A stretch of 64,000 bases of DNA from Desulfobulbus alkaliphilus (GCF_016918545.1 NZ_JAFFQC010000001.1:1-64000); one strand, 5' to 3'; counted from the first letter of the stretch, positions 24,927-34,768 are shown. The notes: a model not told the origin generated them from the letters alone. Program-made: numbers and translations.

Positions 24927-25964
24927 TTATTTCCGCGGATCAAAAGCCTGGCGCAGGGCCTCACCGATGAAGATCAACAGCACCAGCGTCCCCACCAGAA
25001 CCAGAAAAGTGCTCAGAGAAAGCCACCAGGCTTCGATATTTGCCTTGCCCTGGGCAAGCAGTTCCCCCAGGCTTGGTGTTGTCGGTGGGACGCCCAGGCC
25101 GAGAAAATCAAGACTGGTCAGGGCCAGGATTGCCCCGGACATCCGAAAAGGAAGGAAGGTGATCACCGGAGTCATGCTGTTGGGCAGGAGATGCCGGTAC
25201 ATAATGGTCAGGTTACCGACCCCCAGCGCCTTGGCTGCTTTGACATATTCCATGTTGCGGCCTCTGAGAAACTCGGCCCGGACATAATCCGACAACCCCA
25301 TCCAGCCGAACATGGACAGTAGCAAGAGCAAAAGGATCGGGCTGGGTTTGAAAATCGAGGCAAAGATGATCAGCAGGTACAACTCCGGCATCGACCCCCA
25401 CAATTCTATAAACCGCTGGAAAAACAAATCAAGTCGCCCGCCGAAATACCCCTGCAGCGCTCCGGCAACGATACCGATCATGGTTCCGACCAGGGTCAGT
25501 GCCATTCCAAAGAGAACACTGAGCCTGAACCCGTAGAGCAGCCGGGCCAGGACATCACGGCCCCGGTCATCGGTTCCGAGAAAATTTTCCATGGTCGGTG
25601 GTGAGGGGACCGGACGATCCAAATCCCGATTGATGGAGTTATAACTGTGCGGATTGGGAGGATAAAGAATCCAGTTGCCGTCCTCGGTCAGTATCGAGCG
25701 GATATATGCGTCACGGTAATCTGTCTCGGTCTCGAAATCGCCACCAAAAACCGTTTCCGGATACATCCGCAACAAAGGAAAATAGTACTCCCCCTGGTAA
25801 TGCACCAGGAGTGGTTTATCATTGCTGAGGACCTCAGCAAACAGACTGATACCGAACAGCACCACAAAGATCACCAGGGAATAGAAGCCGCGCCGGTTAT
25901 GACGAAACCGTACCCATCGCTTCCGAGCCGGGCTGATGTTGGCGCTGCCTGTTCGCTGCTCCAT
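24927..25964 (-). CDS. yejE: ABC transporter permease YejE
   Basis: This 345-residue inner-membrane permease has an N-terminal transmembrane helix (GFYSLVIFVVLFGISLFAEV), a periplasmic segment with SYNSINRDLDRPVPSPPT, then five transmembrane helices and the EAA loop (EYVKAAKALGVGNLTIMYRHL). These are YejE hallmarks, in which the protein forms the peptide-import channel with YejB. ATG 25964 is one base from the yejB stop, the tightest coupling; longer upstream frames only cover yejB sequence. Its 3' end is partly duplicated downstream. The YejA binding protein and YejF ATPase are not in view. Confidence 0.85.
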   Translation of the reverse strand: MEQRTGSANISPARKRWVRFRHNRRGFYSLVIFVVLFGISLFAEVLSNDKPLLVHYQGEYYFPLLRMYPETVFGGDFETETDYRDAYIRSILTEDGNWILYPPNPHSYNSINRDLDRPVPSPPTMENFLGTDDRGRDVLARLLYGFRLSVLFGMALTLVGTMIGIVAGALQGYFGGRLDLFFQRFIELWGSMPELYLLIIFASIFKPSPILLLLLLSMFGWMGLSDYVRAEFLRGRNMEYVKAAKALGVGNLTIMYRHLLPNSMTPVITFLPFRMSGAILALTSLDFLGLGVPPTTPSLGELLAQGKANIEAWWLSLSTFLVLVGTLVLLIFIGEALRQAFDPRK

Positions 25965-25965
25965 T

Positions 25966-27009
25966 TCAGGACCTACCCTCAAAACCGATCCTGGGATCGA
26001 CCAGCACATAGGAAAGATCAGAAAGCAGCCTGGAGATCAACCCGATGATGGTGAAGAAATACAGGGTGCCCAGGACCACTGGATAATCACGGTTCATAAC
26101 CGACTCGTAGGCAAGCAGTCCCATGCCGTCCAGGGAAAAAATGGTCTCGATCAACAGGCTGCCGGTAAAAAAGGCCGTGATGAAACTGCCGGGAAAACCG
26201 GTAATGATCGGGATAATTGCATTGCGGAAGACATGCTTGTACAGCACCCGTCCCTCTTCCAGTCCTTTGGCACGGGCGGTGATCACGTATTGTTTGCGGA
26301 TTTCCTCCAGAAACGAGTTCTTGGTGAGAAGGGTCATCACCGCCAGACTGCCCACGGTGGAGGCGGTTATGGGCAGCACCATGTGCCAGAGATAATCAAG
26401 AATTTTTCCTATCAGACTCAATTCATACCAGTTGTCCGAGACCAGGCCGCGCAGAGGAAAAATATTCCAGAAACTGCCGCCGCCGAACAGCACCAGCAGA
26501 ACAATTCCCAGAACAAACCCGGGAATGGCATACCCGACCAGAATCGCGGTGCTGGTGAGAACATCGAAGGTGGACCCATCACGCACCGCCTTGGCAATGC
26601 CCAGGGGAATACAGACTGAATACACGATCACAAAGGTCCACAAGCCAAGCGACATGGAGACAGGCATCTTGGAGATGACCAGCTGAGCAACGCTCATGTG
26701 GTGGTAATAGGATTGACCGAAATCGAAGACAAGATACCTGCGCATCATCTCGGCAAAGCGGGTTAAAGGCGGTTGATCAAAGCCGTAGAGCTTCTTCAAC
26801 TGCTCGATACGCTCCGGATCGATCCCCTCGCTGCCCTGATACAATCCGCCGGCCGCTGCCTCACCGGTGGCACCGTACCCGCTCAATTGCGCGATCATGC
26901 GCTCCACCGGACCACCGGGGACAAATTGGGTCACAATGAAGGTGATGAGCATAACACCGAACAGGGTGGGGATCATCAGCAGTATTCGTTTACAGATATA
27001 CCAGCCCAT
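25966..27009 (-). CDS. yejB: ABC transporter permease YejB
   Basis: This 347-residue permease carries the YejB signature: MGWYICKRILLMIPTLFGVM, FVPGGPVERMIAQ, the region RIEQLKKLYGFDQPP, and the EAA loop (YVITARAKGLEEGRVLYKHV). It forms the heterodimeric channel with YejE for microcin C-like peptides or related oligopeptides in characterised cases. Order yejB-yejE is conserved; the partner ATPase must be encoded elsewhere. No signal of decay. Confidence 0.85.
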   Translation of the reverse strand: MGWYICKRILLMIPTLFGVMLITFIVTQFVPGGPVERMIAQLSGYGATGEAAAGGLYQGSEGIDPERIEQLKKLYGFDQPPLTRFAEMMRRYLVFDFGQSYYHHMSVAQLVISKMPVSMSLGLWTFVIVYSVCIPLGIAKAVRDGSTFDVLTSTAILVGYAIPGFVLGIVLLVLFGGGSFWNIFPLRGLVSDNWYELSLIGKILDYLWHMVLPITASTVGSLAVMTLLTKNSFLEEIRKQYVITARAKGLEEGRVLYKHVFRNAIIPIITGFPGSFITAFFTGSLLIETIFSLDGMGLLAYESVMNRDYPVVLGTLYFFTIIGLISRLLSDLSYVLVDPRIGFEGRS

Positions 27010-27157
27010 GAGGTTCCTGTCCTATGCCGCGCGTCCGTACAGAGAAAGGACCGGTACGGCCAGGAAAAGAAGGAACAGGCATGCACCTGTCTTCCGACCG
27101 GGATGGAAGGCACGCTCAGCAGAATACATCATGCAACCACTGCTTCGGTGTACTCCT

Positions 27158-27571
27158 TCAGGAGATCCTGATCCCGCCGACAAAGTCCCGCTCCTCCCGC
27201 TGTACCGCTGCCGGATTCGATCGGCCGTGATGCCCGTCCGACTCCTGCCTGCCGGGAAGGTCACCGGCAATCGTTGTTTCCTTGCGTGGCGAGAGAGCCA
27301 GGGGGACATAGGCTGGCGCTGAATTCGCCGCGACCACCGGTTCCGCCGACGGTACTGTCGATGATGAAACAGCTGAAGATCGTTCTTCCAAGGGGCGCTT
27401 CAAGATAGCCAGCAATCCCTCCTGGATCAGCGACACGTTCACCAATTCCCAACTCCGGCTTCCCAACTCGTTGAGTGATTTTTCCACTTCTTCATCGTCG
27501 ATATATTTGTCACCGAGAAGACCATCCTTGGAAAATTCAAACAAAATTGTTCTGTATCGCCACACCATCAT
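27158..27571 (-). CDS. DUF4177-like small protein
   Basis: This 137-residue protein begins MMVWRYRTILFEFSKDGLLG and contains NELGSRSWELVNV, the DUF4177 pattern, followed by a disordered tail ending EERDFVGGIRIS. I chose ATG 27571 (GAGGGG precedes) because upstream codons give an unlikely leader. The role of DUF4177 proteins is unknown. It is upstream of yejB with 148 bases between. Confidence 0.55.
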   Translation of the reverse strand: MMVWRYRTILFEFSKDGLLGDKYIDDEEVEKSLNELGSRSWELVNVSLIQEGLLAILKRPLEERSSAVSSSTVPSAEPVVAANSAPAYVPLALSPRKETTIAGDLPGRQESDGHHGRSNPAAVQREERDFVGGIRIS

Positions 27572-27722
27572 CAACCCCTCTTTTCCTGCCCACCTGGGTA
27601 AATCGGCCGATCTTTCTGTACCCGTTTCGGGTTGCAGATCAAGCACTTGTTAACCTTGCATCCGATGAACGTGGACATCCTGTGCATAATAATCTTGTAT
27701 CTCCACCCGCTGCAAGCTCGGA

Positions 27723-29612
27723 TCAGCGCTGCAGCTGATCATCGTTGAAAATACCCTCAATAACCCGGCCATCGCTGAAAGTTATTTTCCCTTTGCCATG
27801 CCGCCGGCCATTCCTGAACATTCCTTCATAAATACTGCCATCAGGCGAGGTCAAGATACCGTATCCATGGGGCAGGTCATCTTTGAAGGCACCTGTATAT
27901 TGTTTCTTCTCAATATAGACCATCGTCCCCTGACCGGAGAATAGTCCTTTATTGAATTCGCCCTCGTATCGACTGCCGTCCGGGAAGGTATACACTCCGC
28001 TCCCATGAAAGTGGTTATCTTTAAAGGTCCCGACGTATTCGGAACCATCAGGATACCTGAGTCGTCCCTGACCATTTTTCAGGCCACGCTTGAACAGACC
28101 GGTATAGGTGCGGCCATCGGCATACCCATATACCCCGCTCCCTTCGATTCGTCCCTGATTGAATTCACCTTCATAGCGGTCACCGTTGACCAGGGTCAAC
28201 TGTCCCTTGCCGTGCATCAATCCTGCCACATAGGTCCCTTTATACACACTACCGTCGCTCAGGGTGTTGATTGCCTGTCCTGAAAAGGGCTCTTTAGCCT
28301 CCCGATCACGGTACAGCACCCCCTTATGCGTATATAGTCCATCGATGCGCCTGGCCTGCATCATATCGGCAAAGCTGGCGACCTGCTCCGCATCGTCAAC
28401 CGTTGTCTGTATCGTGGCAGCAGTTGCAACTGGATCCGGCGGTTCGGGATCCGGCTGCGTTACCACAGGTGGCGCTGGAGGTGGGGTGTTCCCCTCCCCG
28501 GCCACTGAAGTTTTTGCTGGGGAATGTGATGCCACCTCGGGGGTGATACTTGTTTTGTTACGGTCATCCTCCGTCGCCTCTTCCCGGATCAGCCCCTTGC
28601 GGGATGTCTCCACGGGGTCGGGCGGCAGCTCCGGTTGACCATCGGCAAAGAGACCGGTGAAGACTGTACCGTCCGATCGCCGCAACCGCCCCTGTCCTTC
28701 CATGCGATCATTGACAAATTCGCCGTCGTATCGGCTGCCGTCGGCGCTGGTTAACCGTCCCCTGCCCTGGCGGACTCCGGCCACCCACTGGCCCTCATAC
28801 TCGGAGCCGTCACTGAAGCGCATGGCACCACGGCCATGGGGTAAACCTTTATCAAAGGTACCGGTGTAGACGCGGCCATCCGGCCATGTCTGTTTCCCCT
28901 CTCCAGTCAGGACGCCATTGTGAAAGGTTCCGGAAAGGACCGTGCCATCGGCGGTGGTCAGGGTGCCGGTCCCGTGATACAGATCCTGATGAAACTCTCC
29001 CTCATAGCGGGAACTGTCGGTCATTTCCAGCACACCATGGCCTTGGCGGTGGTCACCGATGAAGGTGCCGGTATATCGTGAGCCGTCAATATAACGGCGG
29101 ACACCGAAACCGGCGGGTTTCCCTTCAAAAAATTCGCCTTCAAAAGAAGATCCGTCCGCAAACAGCAGTTTTCCCTGTCCCTGGATGATGTTGTTGCGAA
29201 AATCGCCGCTGAATTCCCGCCCGTCGGGGTAAAAAAGCGTACCAAGACCATGGAAACGCCCCAGTTCGAAATCACCGATGTATTGCATGCCATCGGGATA
29301 GATCAAGGTTCCTCTGCCGCTGATCACTCCGTTGTGAAACATACCGGTGTACTTTCTCCCATCCCTGTACTCAAGGATTCCCTGACCATGGAAACGGCCA
29401 CGTTCAAACTGCCCTCTGTACACCGTTCCATCCGCGGTTGTCAGCGTTCCCGTGCCCCAGAGATACCCTTCTCGGAACTCGCCCTCATAGACACGGCCGT
29501 CGCTGTGGGTCAGTACTCCACGACCATTGTGGCAATCGCCCTGGATACAGGCAGCCTGGGCCGTGAAGGGCAACAGCAGTAGAACAAAACAAAAAATAAT
29601 GAGCCCTTGCAC
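27723..29612 (-). CDS. Secreted MORN-repeat protein
   Basis: This 629-residue protein has a signal peptide (LIIFCFVLLLLPFTAQA) and about 20 MORN repeats of 23 residues (Y-x-G-x-F-x-x-G and G-x-G-x-L pattern). There are about 13 in an N-terminal block (residues about 22-335), then a Pro-rich linker (about 336-430), then about 8 in a C-terminal block to residue 620. MORN arrays bind lipids or proteins and serve as scaffolds. It follows no obvious operon; the TGA is followed by the DUF4177 region. Cellular role unknown, secreted to periplasm or outer face. Confidence 0.8.
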   Translation of the reverse strand: MQGLIIFCFVLLLLPFTAQAACIQGDCHNGRGVLTHSDGRVYEGEFREGYLWGTGTLTTADGTVYRGQFERGRFHGQGILEYRDGRKYTGMFHNGVISGRGTLIYPDGMQYIGDFELGRFHGLGTLFYPDGREFSGDFRNNIIQGQGKLLFADGSSFEGEFFEGKPAGFGVRRYIDGSRYTGTFIGDHRQGHGVLEMTDSSRYEGEFHQDLYHGTGTLTTADGTVLSGTFHNGVLTGEGKQTWPDGRVYTGTFDKGLPHGRGAMRFSDGSEYEGQWVAGVRQGRGRLTSADGSRYDGEFVNDRMEGQGRLRRSDGTVFTGLFADGQPELPPDPVETSRKGLIREEATEDDRNKTSITPEVASHSPAKTSVAGEGNTPPPAPPVVTQPDPEPPDPVATAATIQTTVDDAEQVASFADMMQARRIDGLYTHKGVLYRDREAKEPFSGQAINTLSDGSVYKGTYVAGLMHGKGQLTLVNGDRYEGEFNQGRIEGSGVYGYADGRTYTGLFKRGLKNGQGRLRYPDGSEYVGTFKDNHFHGSGVYTFPDGSRYEGEFNKGLFSGQGTMVYIEKKQYTGAFKDDLPHGYGILTSPDGSIYEGMFRNGRRHGKGKITFSDGRVIEGIFNDDQLQR

Positions 29613-29739
29613 ATCCGCCCCCGTTTACCATCGTTGAACTATTTTCAATCCGGCCGCAATCTTCTTGCCGAGAGAACCGCGATTCCTGGCCGAGATCTTA
29701 CGCCTCGTTTGCAAAACCTTTGTGCAACCAGTCACAGGC

Positions 29740-29950
29740 CTGAATCCGTGAGCGTTCGTCCGTGCGTCAGCTTCGTTGTTCGTGACCGTTCGATTAAAGT
29801 ACACTTTATCGGACGGTTACAGGCAATGAAGATGGCGTGCGGACGGATGCCCCGAAGGGCGGCTGGTGTAAGTTTTTTCAAGGGTTTAGCTGTAATTATA
29901 ATATGATTACAGCAAGATATATCGAAAACAAGCGTCCAGCCATCACGGAT
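29740..29950 (+). repeat. Family-1 structured element, full copy
   Basis: CTGAATCCGTGAGCGTTC to CCAGCCATCACGGAT. It contains the long central stem and the GCCCCGAAGGGC hairpin. It lies upstream of sixA, between converging orientations. Flank 29613-29739 and 29951-30218 hold nothing recognisable. Confidence 0.9.
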
Positions 29951-30218
29951 ACAAGGGAAAAATCAGGAACGGCGAACATAGAGCCGACATGGTTCACCGG
30001 AACTGGACAGGACCACCGAAGAAGGCCGATGCCGGCTTTTGAAGCCATAGGCCCGGCATCCCCACGGCCTTCTCGGGTCGTAGGTGATGAAAAAACTCCG
30101 ACACTGCATGCAATTCACCCCTTGCCCCTGCGGCGGTTTCCTGCTTGTCATGGGCCTGTCCATGGCAAACGGATTTCGTTCAGCCGTTCTCGACCCTTGG
30201 GTGAGGACAAGGAACGGC

Positions 30219-30743
30219 TCATACTTTTTTCGGGTAGTCGAAAAAATGGAGAAATCCGGTCCCTTCGGTTATCTCGCCCCAGGAGACAACAGGAAATTCC
30301 AGGGCGACGATACCGCTGGTGGGAATATTGGCAATCCCGAGATTGCCGAGCATGTTGGCCAGGATCGTACTCTCCGGATTATGACCGACCATCAGGACCG
30401 TCACCAACCCTGGATCAAGGGTCTGCACCAGGTTGAGCAGCGTTGCGGGTGCAGCCGCATACTGGTCGGCATGGACCCGCAGCCTTGGCAACGGATACCC
30501 CAATTGCGCAGCATAGTGCTCGGCGGTGATTTTTGCTCGAACCGCCGGGCTGGTCATGATCAGATCCGGCCGTATTCCCCGACGGGCCAGGCGTCGGCCC
30601 ATTTCCGGAGCATCACGCTCCCCTCGCTTATTGAGGGGCCGCTGAATATCGCTCAGCGAGGCATCCCGCCAGCTTGATTTGGCATGGCGGCAGATCAGCA
30701 GTTGTTTTGTCTCTTCAGGAGGTGATACGGGTTTGGATTTCAT
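30219..30743 (-). CDS. SixA-like histidine phosphatase
   Basis: This 174-residue protein has the histidine-phosphatase motif RHAKSSW near the N-terminus, the catalytic-pair arginine in SPAVRAKITAE and the second histidine in VLMVGHNPEST. SixA removes phosphate from phosphohistidine in signalling proteins or from small molecules; the substrate here is unknown. I chose ATG 30743; it overlaps the ParA-like stop by 29 bases, and a longer frame from 30827 would start inside that gene. It shares direction and overlap with the ParA/CHAD/ArgJ run. Confidence 0.75.
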   Translation of the reverse strand: MKSKPVSPPEETKQLLICRHAKSSWRDASLSDIQRPLNKRGERDAPEMGRRLARRGIRPDLIMTSPAVRAKITAEHYAAQLGYPLPRLRVHADQYAAAPATLLNLVQTLDPGLVTVLMVGHNPESTILANMLGNLGIANIPTSGIVALEFPVVSWGEITEGTGFLHFFDYPKKV

Positions 30744-31458
30744 TCCAGAGTCTCTCATACGCCTGGGCGGCATTGGATTTGGGCAGGGCAGCGGCAACAG
30801 GCTGCCTGTACAGGCCCATCCGCTCAATGTCCGCGGAATAGGGGATGACGGTTTGCAGCAGACCGGTTTGGTTCTGGGTGCTCCGCATCAGATCCAGGTG
30901 CATCTTTTTCCTTTTTTCCACCATGGAAAAAAACACCAGCACCTTTTCCCGCCCTTGGCCGATTTTGTCAAGAAAAGCGAACAGCTGTTCAAGGGAGAGC
31001 AGAGACAGGGTTGTGGGAATCACAGGCACCAGGATGAACTCAGCGGCATAAAAGATATTTTCCGACAGCAGGGTGATATTCGGGGGACAATCGAGAAAGA
31101 TCCGTTCATACTCCTCTTGCAGCGGTTGAAGCACCTTGTGGAGCCGTTGCTGGGACTTCTTGAAATCATCCAGGGCAATATCGATGTTCCGGTAGGAGAA
31201 ATCAGCGGGCAGCATGTCGAGATCGGGAAAATCCGTGCCCCGGATATTGGCGTCAATATGTTTTCCCCCTCTGAGCAGTTTCTTGCTGCTGAATTTTTTC
31301 GCGGGGCGAATGCGGAAATAGTAGGAGGCGGACCCCTGGGGATCCATATCGCAAAGCAGGGTTTTCCTGCCCTGCCGGGAGGCGAGATAGGCCAGATTGA
31401 CCGAAGTGGCGGTCTTGCCAACCCCACCTTTGATATTGTAGACAGCAACAATACTCAT
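30715..31458 (-). CDS. ParA/MinD-family ATPase
   Basis: This 247-residue P-loop ATPase starts VAVYNIKGGVGKTATSVNLA, with the deviant Walker A K-G-G-V-G-K-T. Walker A' and switch regions follow (LLCDMDPQGSASYY, IFLDCPPNITLLSE). The N-terminus is typical of ParA proteins that position plasmids, chemoreceptor clusters or storage granules. There is no ParB gene beside it; upstream by 5 bases is a CHAD-domain protein, downstream SixA. This placement suggests positioning of a cytoplasmic cargo rather than plasmid segregation. Confidence 0.75.
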   Translation of the reverse strand: MSIVAVYNIKGGVGKTATSVNLAYLASRQGRKTLLCDMDPQGSASYYFRIRPAKKFSSKKLLRGGKHIDANIRGTDFPDLDMLPADFSYRNIDIALDDFKKSQQRLHKVLQPLQEEYERIFLDCPPNITLLSENIFYAAEFILVPVIPTTLSLLSLEQLFAFLDKIGQGREKVLVFFSMVEKRKKMHLDLMRSTQNQTGLLQTVIPYSADIERMGLYRQPVAAALPKSNAAQAYERLWNEIQTRITS

Positions 31459-31463
31459 GTTGT

Positions 31464-33008
31464 TTATTTCCGCGACTGAAAGAGCCTGGTAAATAAGGCG
31501 GTGTTTTCGGGATCACTGAAGCGGGTGAAAATCTCCAGAAAATGGCAGCGCAAAGCCAATTGCTCCTCATAGAGGCTCTGCATCAGACCGCCAAGGGCGG
31601 CCGCAATTTCCAGATCGCGATGCGTGTTGCCCCTTCGCTTCTCCAGAGTGCTGACCACCATGTCCTGCTGCACGGAAAGATCATTGAACACCCCGAGAAT
31701 GTCCTGCAATTTTTTCAATTGCCGGACCACCACTTGAATCTCTTTTTCTGGATACAGGGTCCTGAAAAACTCAATGGCGTAGCGGAGTTTCTTACATTGA
31801 ATCCGTAACCGATGCACATCTGCATCCGGTGTGTCGGCATTCAAGGCCAGACCGTCCTGCATAACCCGCTTGAAGCGACGAAAAATAATCTTGCCGGCCA
31901 GCTGATCCACCGGGGTCTTTGCCTCGGCAGCTGGTTTCGCATCTTCGGACGCTAGATACCGCCGCCATTTGTTGAGAAGGGTTCTGGTTTTTTTCGACCG
32001 TAGGACCTGCGCCATTTTTTTCACTTCCTTGCGTCTCTGCTCGACGAGATCGTCAAAAAAAGCCTCCAGTCCCGGTCGCAGGGCGGCAGGCAAACGATCG
32101 GGATAGCTGTCCCGTCGGAGCAGATAGACATCAAGATCCCGGGTTGGTCCGGTGATTCGTCCCAACTGAGCAAAATCTTTTGCAAACGAGGCAACCACTG
32201 ACGCCGGCAGTACTTTTTTCACCAGGCTCAACCCTGAACGGGTCCTGCGGATGGCGACTCTGAAATCATGAAGGAATTCACTGTCCAGATCCTCAAGAAC
32301 TCCGGGCAGGTTGCGTTGCATGGCTGTCAGCAGATGACGGTAGATCAGGACCATGGCCTGACGCGAAGTCAGTGAGTCATCAAGTTGCAGGGAAAATTTG
32401 GAGGTATAATCCAAGGGCCGCCGATCAATGGCACGACAACCTTCTTCAAAACCGATCAACGGGGAGGCAGGAGTGGTGAGGCCATTGTTTTCCAGGAGAA
32501 GTCGGACCCGGACGGTTTCCTGGTCATACCCACGCACACCGAACAGGCGCAGCATCCGATACACTGTTTTCCCGGTGACCGGTCGTTGTTCCTCAAAGAC
32601 CACCCTGGCCACGGTCTTCTCATCTTCATTGAGCAGACGGAACTGGCGGCCGACCAGAGAAACCGTGGCAAGAGGCAACAGACAGCGGACAGACAGCAGT
32701 GGCTCGATCACTTTCCTGAGGCTGCCCGGGGGGAAATCCCCGGCGAAACAAGCTCGATGCAAATGCGGCCCCCCTTGCTGCACGGTCACCGCGCCGCTGT
32801 CACCATGATACAGGGTCCAGGCCGTGCCATGACAATGGAGAATATACCCCCGCCGATACAACCGCCAGTCAAAGGAATCAGCATAGGTCACCGTAGCGGC
32901 ATATTCCGGGGCGGCATCGACACCAAATTCCGTTGCCAAAGCGGCGAGCAGGGTCTCGGTCCGCAGGGATTCGGGAATAAACCAGGTATCAGGCCCGGAT
33001 GGCATCAT
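31464..33008 (-). CDS. CHAD-domain protein with CYTH-like N-terminus
   Basis: This 514-residue protein has a C-terminal CHAD domain (YRHLLTAMQRN, LHDFRVAIRRTRSGLSLVKK, DLDVYLLRR, VHRLRIQCKKLRYAIEF), whose conserved histidines and basic residues bind polyphosphate in studied members. The N-terminal half (about 1-210) is CYTH-like, with VTYADSFDWRLYRRG, a CYTH triphosphate-binding style. Together they suggest a polyphosphate-associated protein. The gene is 5 bases from the parA-like gene and 9 from argJ on the same strand. Confidence 0.75.
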   Translation of the reverse strand: MMPSGPDTWFIPESLRTETLLAALATEFGVDAAPEYAATVTYADSFDWRLYRRGYILHCHGTAWTLYHGDSGAVTVQQGGPHLHRACFAGDFPPGSLRKVIEPLLSVRCLLPLATVSLVGRQFRLLNEDEKTVARVVFEEQRPVTGKTVYRMLRLFGVRGYDQETVRVRLLLENNGLTTPASPLIGFEEGCRAIDRRPLDYTSKFSLQLDDSLTSRQAMVLIYRHLLTAMQRNLPGVLEDLDSEFLHDFRVAIRRTRSGLSLVKKVLPASVVASFAKDFAQLGRITGPTRDLDVYLLRRDSYPDRLPAALRPGLEAFFDDLVEQRRKEVKKMAQVLRSKKTRTLLNKWRRYLASEDAKPAAEAKTPVDQLAGKIIFRRFKRVMQDGLALNADTPDADVHRLRIQCKKLRYAIEFFRTLYPEKEIQVVVRQLKKLQDILGVFNDLSVQQDMVVSTLEKRRGNTHRDLEIAAALGGLMQSLYEEQLALRCHFLEIFTRFSDPENTALFTRLFQSRK

Positions 33009-33017
33009 TGTGGCACC

Positions 33018-34202
33018 TCAACTGCGATAATCGGCGTTTATTTTTACGTAATCAAAAGATAAATCACAGGTGTACACTTCGGCCTCGGCGCGGCCACGCT
33101 GGAGTTGCACGGTAACAGTGAACTGCTGCTGTTGCATCACCGCGGTGGCGGCAGCCTCTGCATCTCCACCGACCGCCTGACCATTAGCCACCAGGAGGAC
33201 CGAATCAAAACTGATCGCCACCCGATCCGGGTCAAAGGCGCATTTCGATCGACCCAGGGCGGCGATAATCCGACCCCAGTTGGCGTCCTCGCCAAAAAAA
33301 GCCGTCTTCACCAGAGCGGAATTGGCAATTGTCCGGGCAGCGGCGACCGCTTGCTGCTCATTTTCGGCTCCGGTCACTCTGATGGTCACCATTTTGGTGG
33401 CCCCCTCACCGTCGGCAACGATCATCAGGGCCAGCTCCCTGAAAACCTTGTGGAGGGCTGCACCAAATTGATGCAGAGCCTCAGGGGTTCTGGCATCTAT
33501 CAGGGCATGACCGGCCAGCCCGTTGGCCATGACCAGCACCATGTCATTGGTGGAGGTATCGCCATCAACCGTAATCCGATTGAAGGTCTGTTCAACCCCG
33601 GACTTGACCAGGTGATCGAGGGTGGGAAAATCGATGCAGGCGTCGGTCACCACGAAACAGAGCATGGTCGCCATGTCCGGCATGATCATCCCCGACCCTT
33701 TGGCCACCCCGAGCACGGAAACCTCAACGCCATCGATCAACATCCGGGTCGAGGCAATTTTAGGGTACGTATCGGTGGTCATCATGGCCCGCGCCAATTC
33801 AGTGAATCCCTGGGGAGAAAGCCTGCCCACCAGCGGTGCCATGGATCTGGAAAAAGGCTCAAGGGGCATGGACTGACCGATGACCCCGGTGGATGCCACC
33901 TGAATCAGCGATTCCTCCAAGGTCAAGGCATCCGCCGCCAGAGCGCTGACCGCTCGAGCTGTCGCCATGCCCGCGGCCCCGGTACAGGCATTGGCATTGC
34001 CACTGTTGACGACCACGGCCTGAGCCAGCCCTGAACGAAGCCGTTCCATGTCGAGCTGCAGAGGTGCGGCCTTGACTGCATTGGTGGTGAAGGCACCGGC
34101 TGTCACTGCCGGTACTTGAGAGAAGATCAACCCCAGATCAAGTCGGTTGGGATACCTTATCCCGGCGGCAACCGCAGCGGCGGAAAAACCTTGGACCTGC
34201 AT
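33018..34202 (-). CDS. argJ: Bifunctional ornithine acetyltransferase / N-acetylglutamate synthase ArgJ
   Basis: This 394-residue enzyme transfers acetyl between N-acetylornithine and glutamate in arginine synthesis. The autocleavage site is in KGSGMIMPDMATML, with the nucleophilic Thr of A-T-M-L; NSGNANACTG and SGIPTNDM-like (TVDGDTSTNDM) segments follow. It ends FDYVKINADYRS. Full length and intact. The same strand carries CHAD, ParA and SixA genes downstream, so they may share a transcript. A separate GNAT-type ArgA-like enzyme lies at 41667. Confidence 0.9.
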   Translation of the reverse strand: MQVQGFSAAAVAAGIRYPNRLDLGLIFSQVPAVTAGAFTTNAVKAAPLQLDMERLRSGLAQAVVVNSGNANACTGAAGMATARAVSALAADALTLEESLIQVASTGVIGQSMPLEPFSRSMAPLVGRLSPQGFTELARAMMTTDTYPKIASTRMLIDGVEVSVLGVAKGSGMIMPDMATMLCFVVTDACIDFPTLDHLVKSGVEQTFNRITVDGDTSTNDMVLVMANGLAGHALIDARTPEALHQFGAALHKVFRELALMIVADGEGATKMVTIRVTGAENEQQAVAAARTIANSALVKTAFFGEDANWGRIIAALGRSKCAFDPDRVAISFDSVLLVANGQAVGGDAEAAATAVMQQQQFTVTVQLQRGRAEAEVYTCDLSFDYVKINADYRS

Positions 34203-34522
34203 GGAATATCCTGTTTTTTATTGAGGTTATTGTATTCACCCACAGCGGGATCACTCTACCAGATACCGTGCAAAAGAAAAGAGGAAGATCGTGGCCCAAG
34301 AGCAATTTTCCTTGACCATCAGCAGGTTTTCATGTGACAGTACAGCAACTTGGCAGAATCTCCCGGGTTGTCATGCCAGTAAAGGTTCCTGCTTCCAGTC
34401 CACGCCGCCTTTCTCTTACACCCGGTACACGTTTTCCAATTGGCAATCCCGGTCGATACTGTCTGGCCAGACCCGCTCAGGGCGGTTGCAGCCGGATCCA
34501 CAAAGGGTCCGGTCAGCACCCT

Positions 34523-34740
34523 CCTGGATTCGTGAAACCTGGGCGCTTGTTTTGGATATATCTTTTTTGTGATCATATTGTAATTACATTGAAATCCTTG
34601 ATAATAACCTTGACCAGCCACCCTGCGGGATGTCCGTCCGCCCGTCATTTTCATTGCCCGTAACCGTTTGATACAATGCACTTCTATCGAACGGTCTAGG
34701 ACAAGAAAGCTGACGGACGGACGAATGCCCACGATTCAGG
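34523..34740 (-). repeat. Family-1 structured element, full copy, diverged
   Basis: Read on the minus strand it begins CTGAATCGTGGGC and ends CACGAATCCAGG, with the central stem changed to CCGTTCGATAGAAGTG and CATTGTATCAAACGG. It separates argJ from the cardiolipin synthase; the flank 34203-34522 holds no gene. Confidence 0.85.
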
Positions 34741-34768
34741 ACCCTGTGAGCTACCGTTATCATACCTT

